A DNA stretch of 64,000 nt from Nannobrachium achirus (GCA_963921795.1 OY997655.1:8397322-8461321), one strand, 5' to 3'; counted from the stretch's first letter, positions 12,801 through 20,714 are shown. Numbers and translations: made by a program. The notes: generated from the sequence alone by a model not told the origin.

Positions 12801-13444
12801 GCGACTAAATCTACAGTTGATTTAGTCAACTGAAATGTATTTTGTCAGGCCTTGATGACATTGTAATGGCTGATTTTACACTTAGTTGTGTGCTGAAAAT
12901 AGCCGATCTACAAGCTCACAACGCTTGTAGATCTTCTATTTTCAGCACGCAACACCTGAGACCAACTAAACATAAAATGACTCTCTTCTCCACTAGTCCC
13001 CTCCCTAACGTTTTAGTCTAGTTTTTATTTTGTTGACGAAATTGACAATATATTTATCACAGCTTAGTTTTTATTTCGTTTTTATTTAGTTTTCGTCAGT
13101 GAAAAAAACGCAGTCGACAAACATTTTTCGTCATAGTTTTAGTCGACTAAATCAACACTGCTCTCGTAGCCAGACCACCACAATCTCAGACCCTGCCTCT
13201 CTAACATTCTTTGCACGTCCCTGCATGGTCCTCGTGTAGCCGACTCCCGAACATCGAGCGCTACTCTGACGAGACGGACTCCTGGGAAACCGTTGGACAG
13301 ATGACAGGTGATTTCACCGATGCTGCCCTTAAGTCCCCCATGGCTCTCAAGCTGAGGAGCGACCGCTCTGATGATGAATACGACGACGACGATGATGATG
13401 AAGAAGAACGCGGTTCTGATGATTCTTTTGAAAACAGTGATTAG
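713..13444 (+). CDS. Kelch-like protein (BTB-BACK-Kelch), eleven exons, 5' partial
   Basis: Eleven exons with GT-AG borders and matching phases join into one open frame of about 635 codons ending at TAG 13442-13444. Exons: 713-871, 2117-2341, 3281-3472, 4741-4884, 5501-5663, 6058-6222, 7433-7567, 8362-8547, 9914-10051, 12141-12336, 13240-13444. Exons 1-2 encode a BTB domain (CDVTLCCEG, FPCHRSVLASFSSYF), exons 3-5 a BACK domain (LLAASDLLDV, CVEMF), exons 6-11 about six kelch blades with GG and W motifs (YLAGGY, YAIGGR, YVLGGI). The tail is highly acidic. Such proteins are adaptors that bring substrates to Cullin-3 ubiquitin ligases. The initiator exon is missing, probably left of the window. 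Paralogue not determined. Oddities: a tripled 15-residue block in the BTB domain and a transposon at the exon 3 donor. Confidence 0.88.
925..1330 (+). mobile_element. LINE 3' fragment in kelch-like intron
   Basis: Bases 930-1035 translate to RYRGANLWNAANPKN and then KANYKKML before a stop, matching the C-terminal end of LINE ORF2 proteins, with one internal stop. An A/T-rich 3' region ends in a simple A-rich tail near 1330. Confidence 0.5.
1338..1520 (-). repeat. SINE-like fragment with tRNA B box
   Basis: On the minus strand the right end reads GGTTCGAATCCCGGC, a good pol III B box, followed by a body with ACTTTGGCAAGACACTGAAC. This is the layout of a tRNA-derived SINE whose A-box end has been lost. 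Confidence 0.5.
1786..1856. repeat. Hairpin module copy
   Basis: CTGATCTACAAGCTCACAAC pairs with GTTGTGAGCTTGTAG across a GGGTCGC loop; the base is CCAAAAAA/TTTTTTTGG. It is the first of about 38 copies in the window. Confidence 0.85.
2117..2341 (+). CDS. Kelch-like gene exon: BTB with tandem 15-residue repeats
   Basis: Acceptor CCTCCACAG, donor GTAATG, 75 codons, phase 0 at both ends. The exon begins AMFTSGMKESTDDRV and repeats MFTSGMKESTDDRV three times before MSGVEAQMLGLLVDFAYTYR. Kelch-like proteins normally have one copy. The extra 30 residues fall in the middle of the BTB fold. Confidence 0.88.
2120..2254 (+). repeat. 45-bp coding minisatellite, three units
   Basis: Units at 2120-2164, 2165-2209 and 2210-2254 each begin ATGTTTAC and encode MFTSGMKESTDDRV plus T or I. 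They differ by only one or two bases (ACC/ATC; CCTCTGG/CATCTGG), so the duplication is recent or homogenised. The period is a multiple of three, keeping the frame. Confidence 0.95.
2927..3127 (+). mobile_element. Fragment of family A element with hairpin
   Basis: It starts with the hairpin module (about 2927-2980) and continues through GGGGGTCCCTGGAACAA to GAGTTTGAGAACCACT, the sequence signature of the repeat family I call A (full copies at 57105-57659 and 61209-61790). A minimal hairpin copy follows at 3151-3185. Confidence 0.6.
3281..3472 (+). CDS. Kelch-like gene exon: BTB end and BACK start
   Basis: Acceptor TTCTGCTCAG, donor GTTAGT, 64 codons. It contains LLAASDLLDVSAVREAC and NNCVEMFCCADDHSCEML, typical of the BTB-BACK junction of KLHL proteins, where the 3-box that helps bind Cullin-3 lies. 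The donor is part of an 8-bp target-site duplication of the transposon that follows. Confidence 0.9.
3480..3943. mobile_element. hAT non-autonomous element at the exon 3 donor
   Basis: Ends are CGGGGGTCAGCAACCC and GGGTTGCCGACCCCTG, near-perfect inverted repeats. A perfect 8-bp duplication GGTTAGTT lies at 3472-3479 and 3944-3951. An 8-bp duplication with a CAGGGGTC-type end is diagnostic of hAT. A smaller element (3611-3877) is nested inside. The left duplication includes the last base of exon 3 and its splice donor. Confidence 0.85.
3611..3877. mobile_element. Family D element carrying the hairpin
   Basis: Termini TATCGTCACTGTTGGGCAG and CACCCGACAACGACGATA are imperfect inverted repeats. 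The middle holds the hairpin module at 3730-3795 in the variant ACAGCAGATCTACAAGCACA. Further copies: 5111-5275, 15811-16074, 32985-33222, and 21068-21150, which lacks the hairpin. Confidence 0.7.
4033..4465 (-). mobile_element. L2-type LINE 3' fragment
   Basis: Reading the minus strand the end is TAAGTCACTTTGGATTAAAA and GCTAAATGCCTAAAG, the characteristic L2 3' tail seen complete at 46220-46290. Upstream bases match the C-terminal coding part of that LINE (GACTCACCTCTTCAGACTCC). Confidence 0.7.
4741..4884 (+). CDS. Kelch-like gene exon: BACK domain
   Basis: Acceptor CAATCAATAG, donor GTCAGT, 48 codons, phase 0. It reads EEFLSLSVERVTQILASDHL and ends in a W-containing helix (MLWLEKCPSHRENFEK), the classic BACK pattern. 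Confidence 0.9.
4917..5372. mobile_element. hAT element with nested family D copy
   Basis: Ends CAGGGGTTTTCAAAGTGGG and AAAGGTTTGGGAACCCCTG; flanks CTATCGAT (4909-4916) and CTATAGAT (5373-5380) form an 8-bp duplication with one mismatch. A family D element with a half hairpin is nested at 5111-5275. A sister copy lies at 34233-34663. Confidence 0.8.
5501..5663 (+). CDS. Kelch-like gene exon: BACK end and linker
   Basis: Acceptor GTTCTTTAAG, donor GTACCC, 163 nt, ending in phase 1. VLEQIRLPLISPSYLHTVVE is the characteristic 'vr(f/l)plis' helix of the BACK domain; a polar linker (PRRTTG) leads to the propeller. Confidence 0.88.
6058..6222 (+). CDS. Kelch-like gene exon: first propeller blade
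   Basis: Acceptor TTGTTGAAG, donor GTGAGG, 165 nt, phase 1 in and out. It encodes FVTVGRGAEK, a basic insert (NKKKKFHK), then VESFDPLTSQWTTLGRLPQ, a kelch motif with the spaced W. The usual GG doublet is replaced here by VGRG. Confidence 0.87.
6305..6443. repeat. Foldback repeat
   Basis: Arms about 6305-6357 and 6392-6443: AATTAGCCAGTAGCTATGCC pairs with GGCATAGCTACTGGCTAATT, with a short GC-rich loop. No coding potential. Confidence 0.85.
6521..6877. repeat. Foldback element with CCTGAA-tailed insert
   Basis: Arms GGGCAGTTCAGAAACCCATC (6521) and GATGGGTTTCTGAACTGCCC (6858) are exact complements over 20 bases. The interior has an AATAAAACTGAACCTGAACC tail, suggesting a retroposed insert. 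Confidence 0.75.
7098..7205. repeat. Imperfect palindrome in kelch-like intron
   Basis: AACCTTTATGAA, CTCACTTAGAAGATTATTCTT on the left matches AAGAATAATCTTTTAAGTGAG and AAAAAGGTT on the right, with a loop of about 15 bases. Confidence 0.6.
7433..7567 (+). CDS. Kelch-like gene exon: second blade
   Basis: Acceptor ATCCCACCATAG, donor GTAAGA, 135 nt. It encodes SVLYLAGGYRDGS and MWRYDVHRNSWSEMAPM, a textbook kelch repeat. Confidence 0.9.
8130..8331 (+). repeat. Direct repeat around an ACATAGAACC minisatellite
   Basis: CCGCATAGTGCATATGGCC and AAGGTAATCACTT occur at 8132-8165 and 8297-8329. Between them GGGGAACATAGAACCT-like units repeat about four times. Confidence 0.7.
8362..8547 (+). CDS. 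Kelch-like gene exon: third blade
   Basis: Acceptor TTCTTTTCTAG, donor GTATGG, 186 nt. It encodes CVFAVSGSGSESQDSMERYQ and VTNTWQLMEG; the GG doublet is SG here. It ends with the start of the next blade (LYFIG). Confidence 0.88.
8603..9336. mobile_element. Family B hAT element with nested Harbinger MITE
   Basis: Ends CAGGGTTCCCACGGTCATG and TGTGTGGGAACCC with flanks TATGTAAC and TGTGTAAT (6 of 8 match). A half copy of the hairpin lies at 8820-8860. A 215-bp Harbinger-type element interrupts it at 9003-9217. Other family B copies: 11518-12043 and 24595-25309. Confidence 0.75.
9003..9217. mobile_element. Harbinger-type MITE (TAA duplication)
   Basis: Inverted ends AGCTGGTTGCACACTGCTGC and GCAGCAGTGTGCAACCACCT; TAA on both sides (9000-9002, 9218-9220). 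The undisturbed site GGAGTAAGCGAC is seen in the family B copy at 25200, so the insertion is precise. A second copy occupies about 9367-9652. Confidence 0.85.
9367..9652. mobile_element. Second Harbinger-type MITE copy
   Basis: Begins TTTGCACACTGCTGCGTTTT and ends CAGTGTGCAACCAGCT before TAA, matching the ends of 9003-9217; the interior is longer and diverged. Confidence 0.65.
9653..9870. mobile_element. Degraded family A element with two half hairpins
   Basis: Starts TTAACCCATTAAGACC, like the family A end, and carries hairpin pieces at 9724-9758 and 9828-9868, followed within 45 bases by the acceptor of exon 9914. Confidence 0.5.
9914..10051 (+). CDS. Kelch-like gene exon: fourth blade
   Basis: Acceptor TTTTATCCCTAG, donor GTATCA, 138 nt. 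It encodes VSKFNPETSVWTEVPPM and CALNRKLYAIG. This blade is short and lacks a clear GG at its start. Confidence 0.87.
10058..10915. mobile_element. hAT-like element with nested CAGGGGCGTCA element
   Basis: Left part GAGATGCTACGATACCG resembles the GATGCACCGATA-type end of the element at 29181-30012; diverged right part around 10880. Nested between is 10420-10869, ends CAGGGGCGTCAACTGG and CTGAACTGACGCC. A degenerate hairpin sits at 10322-10353. Confidence 0.45.
11466..12063. repeat. Hairpin module split by a hAT insertion
   Basis: The hairpin begins at 11468 (AAATAGCAGATATACAAGCT) and runs to TGTATATC at 11510-11517; after the insertion it resumes TGTATATCTGCTATTTTTC at 12044. Removing 11518-12043 plus one TGTATATC copy restores a continuous hairpin, so the hairpin is older than the insertion. 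Confidence 0.85.
11518..12043. mobile_element. Family B hAT element inserted in a hairpin
   Basis: Ends CAGGGTTCCCACGGTCATG and CTGTGGGAACCC, perfect 8-bp duplication TGTATATC (11510-11517, 12044-12051). It carries its own hairpin copy at 11728-11800 (CTACATGCTCGCAACGCGAG / GCGTTGTGAGCATGTAG). Confidence 0.85.
12141..12336 (+). CDS. Kelch-like gene exon: fifth blade
   Basis: Acceptor TGTCTTTACAG, donor GTAAGA, 196 nt, ending in phase 2. It encodes GGRNYSNMKSKS, then VECLDPRADRWTMCSPMLEP and DIYVLGGIDISF. It is more GC-rich than the neighbouring intron sequence. Confidence 0.9.
12386..12600 (-). mobile_element. Rex/CR1-like LINE 3' end
   Basis: Minus-strand copy of the 3' end seen at 53830-53965: GTACAAGGTCTACTAAAAGG, GAAGACTTTATTAGAAG and a short TTGATTGATTG tail at the left. 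Other truncated copies: 22085-22204 (+), 22316-22440 (-), 29660-29705 (+), 51229-51408 (+), 56616-56876 (+). Confidence 0.7.
12676..13162. mobile_element. TTTAGTCGACTAAA-rich element with hairpin
   Basis: Many TTTAGTCGACTAAAT-like stretches, right end TCGACTAAATCAACACTG (complement CAGTGTTGATTTAG, a hAT-like end). The hairpin module sits at 12894-12948. Confidence 0.5.
13240..13444 (+). CDS. Kelch-like gene last exon: sixth blade and acidic tail
   Basis: Acceptor CCTCGTGTAG; the first base completes the phase-2 codon. It encodes LPNIERYSDETDSWETVGQM and a tail of Asp/Glu (EYDDDDDDEEERGSDD) before TAG. The acidic stretch is coded by a GAC/GAT run that may vary in length. Confidence 0.88.
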
Positions 13445-13535
13445 GATGGTGATGGTGAAGTAGTTTGGTAAGAGGCGGTGATGTGTTTTGAAGTTAACAC
13501 ACTAAATTCTGCTTGTAACCACTGCTAGAGCGTTT

Positions 13536-13710
13536 TTTCCCTGTCTCTGCAGCTTTCTTAATAAACAGACAATACAGTACATGTTCCAGGTGGGTTGCCG
13601 ATGCCGATCCCATGTGAGTTCTCTCTCCCCATTGGATAACATGGGTATCCTGACCTGGAAATGCATGTTCTGTTTACCAAAGAGCTGGAGAGACAGGGGA
13701 GACTCATGTT
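13536..13710. repeat. Imperfect foldback over the kelch-like 3' UTR
   Basis: CCCTGTCTCTGCAGCTTTCTT on the left pairs with GAGCTGGAGAGACAGGGGAG at 13682-13701. The candidate polyadenylation signal is in the left arm. Confidence 0.55.
13560..13565 (+). terminator. Candidate polyadenylation signal of the kelch-like gene
   Basis: AATAAA lies 116 bases after the stop codon, the first such hexamer downstream. It sits within the left arm of an imperfect foldback (about 13536-13710). Confidence 0.4.
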
Positions 13711-14656
13711 ACTGAACAAACACTGAATGTGATTACTGTCAGAATATAGAGCTGTTTAACAAACACGGAAACATCACTTGTCCAACCTATTTTAATATCA
13801 TTATCTACTGGCTCTACTGCGGGCCACAAGTTCTACTAGATTCTAGAATGTGGTCTGTTAAACCCTCCTCGATAGAGGAATTCATATTTTTGCACACAAT
13901 TACTGCCCCAAAATCTTTGTTCTTGCCTTAACCTTTGAAAGGTTTTAGAAGCTGTGTCCTGAAAAGACAAAAGAAATGTTTACTTCCGGTTGCGTCATGA
14001 CGTCATCGGACGACGTCCCCTTGAGTAAAAATACCTTTGAGTAATAGAGTATGTCCAAGAATGGGCTAGATCAGCTGAGAACGCCCCATGCATCTTGGCC
14101 ACAGAAAGTGTTTAATGAGCCCTTGTCATCCCTGGCTCATGTGCTCATAGACCACTGTATGTGCAGCATAGAGTAGATATTAAAAGATAGATTCCTCGTT
14201 CTCTGCTGCAGTTCATTGGAGCGACCTGTGACTACTAGCCAATCACAGTGTGTCTTTTTTTTCCCCCGGGACTTAAATTCAATTCAAGCTAGCTTTATTG
14301 GCACGAGAAAACAAACGTTTACATTGCCAAAGCGCCTCTGGGAAAGAGGGAGTCCTTCCTTGGCCTACTGAACGTCCCCTTCTATTTGAGCCTGCTTTAG
14401 GATTCCCAAAGCTTTCCTTCCATGTTGCCTTCCGTTTTTTTACAGACGCCGCCCCAGAGCCGGAGAAGGCGTCTACCTTTTTATGTCTTTGAAGTGTGTA
14501 GCACTAAAGTTAATTTATCATGACCGTTGCCTGCTTAGGTTAAAGGACAACTCCAGACAGAAATAACATCTAGGCTAATTTTCCTATACTGTACTTCTAT
14601 TGATCCCAACTGATTGTCTTATTTGGTAGAAAAGCCCCTGTTGTCCATTTTCCCCA
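13711..14656. other. Intergenic stretch without a recognised gene
   Basis: No convincing exon. 14278-14345 has AAGCTAGCTTTATTGGCACG and TTACATTGCCAAAGC, a common short retroposon-like sequence. At 14528 TTAAAGGACAACTCCAG looks like one end of a TTAA-target MITE. Confidence 0.5.
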
Positions 14657-14905
14657 GGAGTATACTTAGGTAAAGAGTTATAATCCGCACTCACAAAGTC
14701 TTAAGTATGAGTCTTTTTAATGAAAACTTCAGCAGCAGCAGAGCAAGCAAAAAGACGTGTTTCGGCTAGGCCGTCGACAGTGTTACACGGCCTAGTCGAA
14801 ACGCGTTTGTTTGCTTGCTCTGCTGCTGCTGAAGTTTTCATTAAAAAGACTCTTACTTAAGACTTTGTGAGTGCGGATTATAACTCTTTACCTAAGTATA
14901 CTCCG
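14657..14905. repeat. Long foldback, arms about 115 bp
   Basis: GGAGTATACTTAGGTAAAGA at the left end and TCTTTACCTAAGTATACTCC at the right are exact complements; the arms continue through CAGCAGCAGCAGAGCAAGC with few mismatches to a centre near 14785. Confidence 0.9.
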
Positions 14906-14981
14906 AATCTGCACCCGGAATCCCCTCAGATCGCTTTTATATTCCAGTTGAGCTGACCTATCCCTGCATGGAGAAGGTTAC

Positions 14982-15396
14982 CCCCAGGAGAAACTAGCAG
15001 CCCTCATAGCATAAGCCCATAAGCCGTCATCTTTTTAATCGATCTGTTACTAGTTGTCATTACACACGTATCCATGCCATCGTTGTCCCACTCGAGCCTC
15101 CACACTCTGCTAAACAGAGGTTATGCTGTTATGTGTCTTGCCGAGTCCCGGAAAAGACACGCTGTGGTTGACCAGTACAGTCCCTTTGAATTGGCAGTTG
15201 TGCAGAATTCTCACCCCAAAACACGATTTATGAGATTGTGGCGGCTTGTGTGGGACAACCAAGGCAAGGATGTGTTTTTAATGACAACTAGACTAGACAA
15301 AAAATAAATCACTTTTGACCGTAACAAATAGTGTAAAAGTAATAGGCTTATGGGCTCCACTCTATGCTATGAGGGCTGCTGGGTAAACTGGGCGAC
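14982..15396. repeat. Inverted repeat with 320-bp interior
   Basis: CTAGCAGCCCTCATAGCATA, AGCCCATAAGCC (14993-15024) matches GGCTTATGGGCT and TATGCTATGAGGGCTGCTGG (15344-15391). The interior has no clear gene. Confidence 0.7.
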
Positions 15397-15420
15397 AGGG
15401 GCATTTCTGCCGGTTACACC

Positions 15421-15627
15421 CCGCCATTCCGAAACACCGCTATTCCGAACGTTGACTTCTAACCCTAACCCTACCCCTAACCCTAACCCTAACCCTAACC
15501 CTTACCCTAACCCTAACCCTACCCCTAACTAACCCTAACCCTACCCCTAACCCTACCCCTAACCCTAACCCTAACCCTAAACCTAACCCTAACCCTGCTT
15601 CGGAATAGCGGTGTTTCGGAATGGCGG
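15421..15627. repeat. Telomere-like array between perfect 29-bp inverted repeats
   Basis: Arms 15421-15449 and 15599-15627 are exact reverse complements (start CCGCCATTCCGAAACACCGC). Between them about 135 bp of CCCTAA units with CCCCTA variants. The ten-base direct repeat CATTTCTGCC flanks the structure at 15402-15411 and 15636-15645, as a target-site duplication would. Confidence 0.92.
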
Positions 15628-15810
15628 ACTGTTGCCATTTCTGCCTAATGGACCCCATGGACGGTCATTTGAGATCTATACCCTGTATAAGTAGGAAAAT
15701 TAACCTAGGTGTTATTTAGTGCAGAGTTGTCCTTAAACTGCTCTTGTTGTCTCACTGTCAATAGATTGTATTATTGTTCATTATATTCACTGTTGACTGA
15801 CATATTAACA

Positions 15811-16074
15811 TATCGTCGTTGTCGGGCGGAAACCTCGTATCTCCGAGTTTCAAATGTGTACGTTCTTTCGCAAAGCAAAGCCCTGCTTCATCATAGAAGG
15901 CCGTCGCACAAAAGTAGTGAAAACAGCCGATCTACAAGCACACAACGCCTCGCATCGCGAGGCGTGGCTGGGCAGGGCATGGCTGTTTTCACTAGTTTAA
16001 ACATTTTTTTTAAATGATAAATGCAAAACGAACGGTTTTGGACATACGAGGTTTTCACCCGACAACGACGATAT
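15811..16074. mobile_element. Family D element with hairpin
   Basis: Ends TATCGTCGTTGTCGGGCGG and CACCCGACAACGACGATA; the hairpin at 15918-15992 has ACAGCCGATCTACAAGCACA on the left arm but a partly rewritten right arm (GGCGTGGCTGGGCAGGGC). Confidence 0.75.
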
Positions 16075-17099
16075 GATCCATTATACCTACTGTGTAGGCT
16101 GGCTTACACTGTACATACTGTATATCATATACTGTAGATACAGTATATGAAGACAGAGAAGCTCTCTGCGTAACTGCCAAGCACAATGAGCCCAGGATAG
16201 TTAAAAAAGCATTGAATGTCTTTAGGGCATAATTTAAGAAACTAAAAATAAAAACATTAAAAGCCTTATACAGTATTAGGTTAGCATATATCTTTCTTGT
16301 ATGGGTCTTCCTCAGGGCATGGCTGTTTGACCTACAGTATATGTTTAGTTGTACTGTATACACGCATGATGGCCACAAAGGCCTATTTACATCAGTATGT
16401 CACAGCAAAGACATAATTACTGTATGTCTTCAATAAATCTACTGTGTACAGTATTGACACTCATTCACCTGGACTGTAGCAAGTTATCACATATACTCAG
16501 GATTGTTCACGAGCACACAGTATTTTTTTGTTCTTTGTTGTATAATAGAACGTTTGTTCATATTCTGGTGATAGATGTATTTATTTATTTATTTTTTGTA
16601 CTTTTTCTTGTACTTGCGCCTAAATGTTTTTTTTTCCTCTTATACAATACTAAGCTATCCCAGTCAGTCCCAAGTAAAGAGGGCTAGGCAGTTGACTCTT
16701 AAGACTACAAGATTTATTTTGACTTTTTATATTTTATACTTGAATATATTTTGGTTGTAAATTGAGGTTCATGCCTGCTGTGCTGCTGTTCACCTGAATT
16801 CCCCACAGGGATAAATAAAGACATATCAATGTAAGAAATGTTTTTGTTTGTGTGTTCCTTAAATTGCTATCCCAGCCTACATGCCACACAGTGTCCAGAA
16901 CAGTTAACAAGGCCTGTGACCAAACTGGGTAATCTTGTATCGTTTGACGTAACAATATGCTTCACAAGAGCTGGCACTTCAGTGATGCTCGTGGAACTCT
17001 CCTCACCTCGTTTCTAGACCTGTCACAATAAGCCCTTTTGCAAATCCCGCCCCATTCTGCCCTGTTACTATGATAGGACATTTGACCCTGTGCAGATTG
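16075..17099. other. A/T-rich intergenic stretch
   Basis: No exon or clear element recognised. It contains TACTGTATATCATATACTGTA self-complementary stretches (16110-16150) and simple T-rich runs. Confidence 0.4.
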
Positions 17100-17500
17100 T
17101 TTTTATAGTGGCAGTGAATGGGATTTTTTTTCCCCTTCATAGCCTCATTACAGCTATATAAAGTACCAAAGGAAAAACATCTAGGTGATATTAATAAAAA
17201 GGGAAGACAAAGGTACAGTAGTTACATTGCAAAACAGGGGGTTTACCCGAAAATATATGTTTTAATTTGTTTAATCCCAGTGGGACAGAATCCTCTTTGC
17301 AGATTCTTTTATAGTGGTAGTGGATGGGATTTTTTTCCCCTTCATAGCCTCATTACAGCTATATAAAGTACCACAAAAAACACATCTACGTGATATTAAT
17401 AAAAAGGGAAGAAAAAGGTACAGTAATTACATAGCAAAACAGTAGTTTTCCCCCCGAAAATAAATGTTTTAATTAGTTTAATCCTCTGGATCAGAAAGAG
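17100..17500 (+). repeat. Tandem duplication, period about 207 bp
   Basis: Unit one starts TTTTATAGTGGCAGTGAATG (17100), unit two TTTTATAGTGGTAGTGGATG (17307). Both continue through CCTCATTACAGCTATATAAA and AATAAAAAGGGAAGA to TTTAATCC. Confidence 0.85.
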
Positions 17501-17957
17501 AATAGACCGCGCATTGCATCCTGGGTAGGAAGAGGACAGAACTATAATCCTAACCTCACATAATAGGCTGGCTTTTCGTAATTCTGCCCATTTAAAATAT
17601 ATGTACCCAATCGTGACTCTTAGACCATTGATATGGTCCATGTGAACTAGTTTGTTGAAGCTTATTCATTATGATGAGCGAGATCACGGCCGAGATCGCG
17701 GCCGTACCGGGCGATCGCCGTGTCGCGCACTGCGGACAGTTTTGAAAGCCACATTTAACATTCTCCACTGCACAAACTCCACCCCCGATAGCAAAAAGTG
17801 AATGTTTTTTTCTGGTTGGCCAGTCAGGGAGTCTCAGGGACCAATCAGAAGGCTGACAAACGGTCTATTATTACATAATCGTATGATCGCAGTTATTTGA
17901 CATAATCGTCATAATCCTTTCCATGTAGAAAATCTTTCATATATTTTCAAACATTTT

Positions 17958-18046
17958 CAAAAATAGTGGAAATGGCAGATCTACAAGCTCAGAATGCCTG
18001 GCGATGTGGCACGTTTTGAGCTTGTAGATCTGCTATTTCCACTATC
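17958..18046. repeat. Hairpin module with extended arms
   Basis: GATAGTGGAAATGGC-type arms: ATAGTGGAAATGGCAGATC on the left against GATCTGCTATTTCCACTAT on the right, with the usual CTACAAGCTCAG core and a loop near 18000. A TTAA element begins 16 bases later. Confidence 0.85.
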
Positions 18047-18062
18047 AATGTTCTTTTTTTAA

Positions 18063-18451
18063 AGGAGCTATAGTCAACTTTTTCTTGAAAAACCGACGAT
18101 AAAATAAAAATAATGTTTCGAAAATATTTTATAAAAAAGATTAAGCTTTGTTTACATCCCTCTTGTGTTCTTTTATATGGATTGATAAGGGATGTAAACA
18201 AAGTCGGCCTGGCAACGGCCAAAATGATTACCGGTATTTTACCATTATTTATGCTTTTTGTAGTATTTTTGAGCGGTGGTCACGCCGCTCCTATACGTGG
18301 CCGTGTGTGTAGACGTACGTGTATGTATGTGGGTGGGTGGGTGGGTGCGTCCGTATGTAGCCTCAAGCCTGTGGTGTAGTACCTTTTCTGACCACACATG
18401 TTAAGGGAGGGGCGCTGTTTTCAGGCCAGGCCAGACCAGGCACACACACAC

Positions 18452-18484
<33 letters not shown>

Positions 18485-18657
18485 GGGGGGAAGGGGGGGG
18501 GGGGGGGGGGGGGTAAACCACCGCTCAGTTCACACGGGTGTGATTTTTTAAAATAGAAACACGTATATGAAGCTTAATCTTTTTTTATAAAATATTTTCT
18601 AAACATTATTTTTATTTTAGCGTCCGTTTTTCAAGAAAAAAGTTGACTATAGCTTCT
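18063..18657. mobile_element. TTAA-target MITE with a nested element
   Basis: Ends AGGAGCTATAGTCAACTTTT and AAAGTTGACTATAGCTTCT; TTAA on each side (18059-18062, 18658-18661). Arms of about 105 bp are near complements. A second element is nested at 18271-18543. TTAA targets suggest piggyBac-type mobilisation. Confidence 0.78.
18271..18543 (+). mobile_element. GAGCGGTGG element with CA and poly-G tracts
   Basis: Starts GAGCGGTGGTCACGCCGCTC and ends ACCGCTCAGTTCACACGGG; holds a CA repeat (18441-18484) and a G-rich run (18485-18513). A close relative with the same parts lies at 53458-53674. Confidence 0.65.
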
Positions 18658-19031
18658 TTAAGTATAAAGTCTGATATGTCAGTCCTTTCTTCATGTAATC
18701 AGGTTCATATCTGCCATGTGCAACATCAAAGCCTACAAGCTAACAAATGTAAGCCTACTTGTCAATGACAAAAACACAATTAAATCGTCAATCACAATTA
18801 TCTGAGTGACAATTAATCATCATGTAAATAATCATGGCCCTACTCATTCCTGGCCACATCAGTGGCGTGCCAGTAATCATGGTAACACACGGCCTCTCGT
18901 GTAATGTTGCTTAATTAACATGAACACGCGTGCCCACAACAAACCATAATGTTTAGTCCGTGGGGATATTTCCATGCAAATCAGTCTAAAACTGTGTGTC
19001 TGGACACTCCCAGGGGTCGTTGCGGGGGTTC

Positions 19032-19204
19032 CAAGCTCACAATGTGATGTGAGTTTGTAGATCTGCTATTTCTGAAAGGTTTTTGAGAATGTTCTCTTAT
19101 GGGGGTCCCTGGAACAAAATCGTTTCAAATGGGGAGTCCACAGCCAGATGCATATCAATTTGGGGGCCCTTGTCCTTGATATGAAAAACGTTTGAGAACC
19201 ACTG
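19032..19204 (+). mobile_element. Family A fragment
   Basis: Hairpin remnant at 19032-19074, then GGGGGTCCCTGGAACAAAAT and CGTTTGAGAACCACTGA, the family A body. Confidence 0.6.
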
Positions 19205-20316
19205 ATATAAAAGACCATACCGGCCATATCCAAACTTTGCGAACAAAGAAGGAACAAGTGAAAGTATTCTCTTTATATAAGTTATTATCTATTTACAAAA
19301 GAATGTGTCATCACTTATAAGACGAGAAGGAACAAAGGAAGAAAAGTCAAATAACAGGACATAGCAATATAAAATATTCCCTTAGATATTGTGGGTTAAT
19401 AATTACCAGGTCCACGTATTGTACTGTAATGGGCATACAGCAGTGAAATGGCATGCCTGATGACCCCTTGTGGTATGTTCTTCAACTGCTGAAGAAGGAG
19501 ACCCAAGTCATGTATTCTCATTCATCTGAGATAATGGAGAAACGATAACATCATTGAAAGTGACTGAAGGGACAAGATTCAAAAATCCAAGCCATCAACC
19601 CAGATTGATCTGTTCATCCACTCTATACCAGGACTATATGAGGTTAACCTTTACACGGTTTTGGTTGTCCTCTCAGCCCCTTTTCGACTGCAGCTTTAGC
19701 ACCACACTACACCGTGCCACATAAAGATAATCTACATTTTCCATTACACAAAAGTACCCCTATCGGTAAAAAACAAATGGACCCTTTTATCTGTGATTAT
19801 AATACAGTTACAGGGCCGTGGGAAGTCATTTACAGCTGGGGGTGTTAAGTCTACCCCATAGTCTACCCATCAGACCTACTCTAGATTGGATACTTTTTAG
19901 TACCACATTTAGTACCACTTTCACACCACTCTGACTCTACCCAGGTCCTTGTAGTGGAAACCTGGCACAAGTGGGTGGTGTGGTGTGGTGTTGGGCCATG
20001 TCTGTGGAAAAGGGGTTTATAGACTGCGTGTGGAAATGTGAGACTGGTATACAAAACGAACAGCACAAACTGGTGTGTCCCCTCACACAAGACATCAGAG
20101 CAAAATATGGACCTGATTTTACTGATCTGAGCTCACACTTTGAGGGCACTAACAGAGGAATGCTACTCCATGCCTGCCTGACACTTTTGGAGCAACAGAA
20201 AGCTCCTGTTGTATGAGTAAAGGGATTATATTTGAATGTATTGCACTTTTTAAAGTTTTATTCATGGGTTTTCGAATATTGTTTGGACCCAATGTTTTAT
20301 ACATTTGTGTCAATAA
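19205..20316. other. Intergenic stretch without a recognised gene
   Basis: No exon supported. Around 19880-19960 are TAGTACCAC repeats, likely part of a degraded repeat. Confidence 0.4.
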
Positions 20317-20318
20317 AG

Positions 20319-20550
20319 CAGTGGTTCCCAAACCTTTTAGCTCAATACACGAAATGTGCCTGGCACCCAAACTAGTGAAAATGGCAGATCTACAAGCTCG
20401 AACCTTGTAGATCGATTATTTTCACTTCATGTGAAACCCACAAATGGGTCCCGACCTAACTCACTAACTAACAAGGTTATTTCAAATTTTCAAATGCCAA
20501 CCGTCGCCGTGCAACACATTGAGAGCTTGCAGATCTGCTATATTTTAACC
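20319..20550. mobile_element. hAT-like fragment with hairpins
   Basis: CAGTGGTTCCCAAACCTTTT at 20320 is a hAT-type end; a hairpin copy lies at 20375-20428 and a half copy at 20516-20548. Confidence 0.55.
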
Positions 20551-20675
20551 CCCACGGCCACCAACCCCCCTCATAATGCACGCTCAAACTCCTGCCCAGG
20601 GTCAAAGTGATTAATGGAACAAACAGAAGGTTTGACAAGTCCTAAGAGACCTTCTGAAGTGCAACTTCCCGTGTC

Positions 20676-20679
20676 TGTC

Positions 20680-20714
<35 letters not shown>

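Noticed and set aside
15350-15658. Pro/Asn- and Gly/Val-rich ORFs
   Set aside because: They are translations of the CCCTAA/TTAGGG repeat, not genes.
19881-20216. ORFs of 69-81 codons around 20 kb
   Set aside because: No splice signals, domains or codon bias that would support exons.
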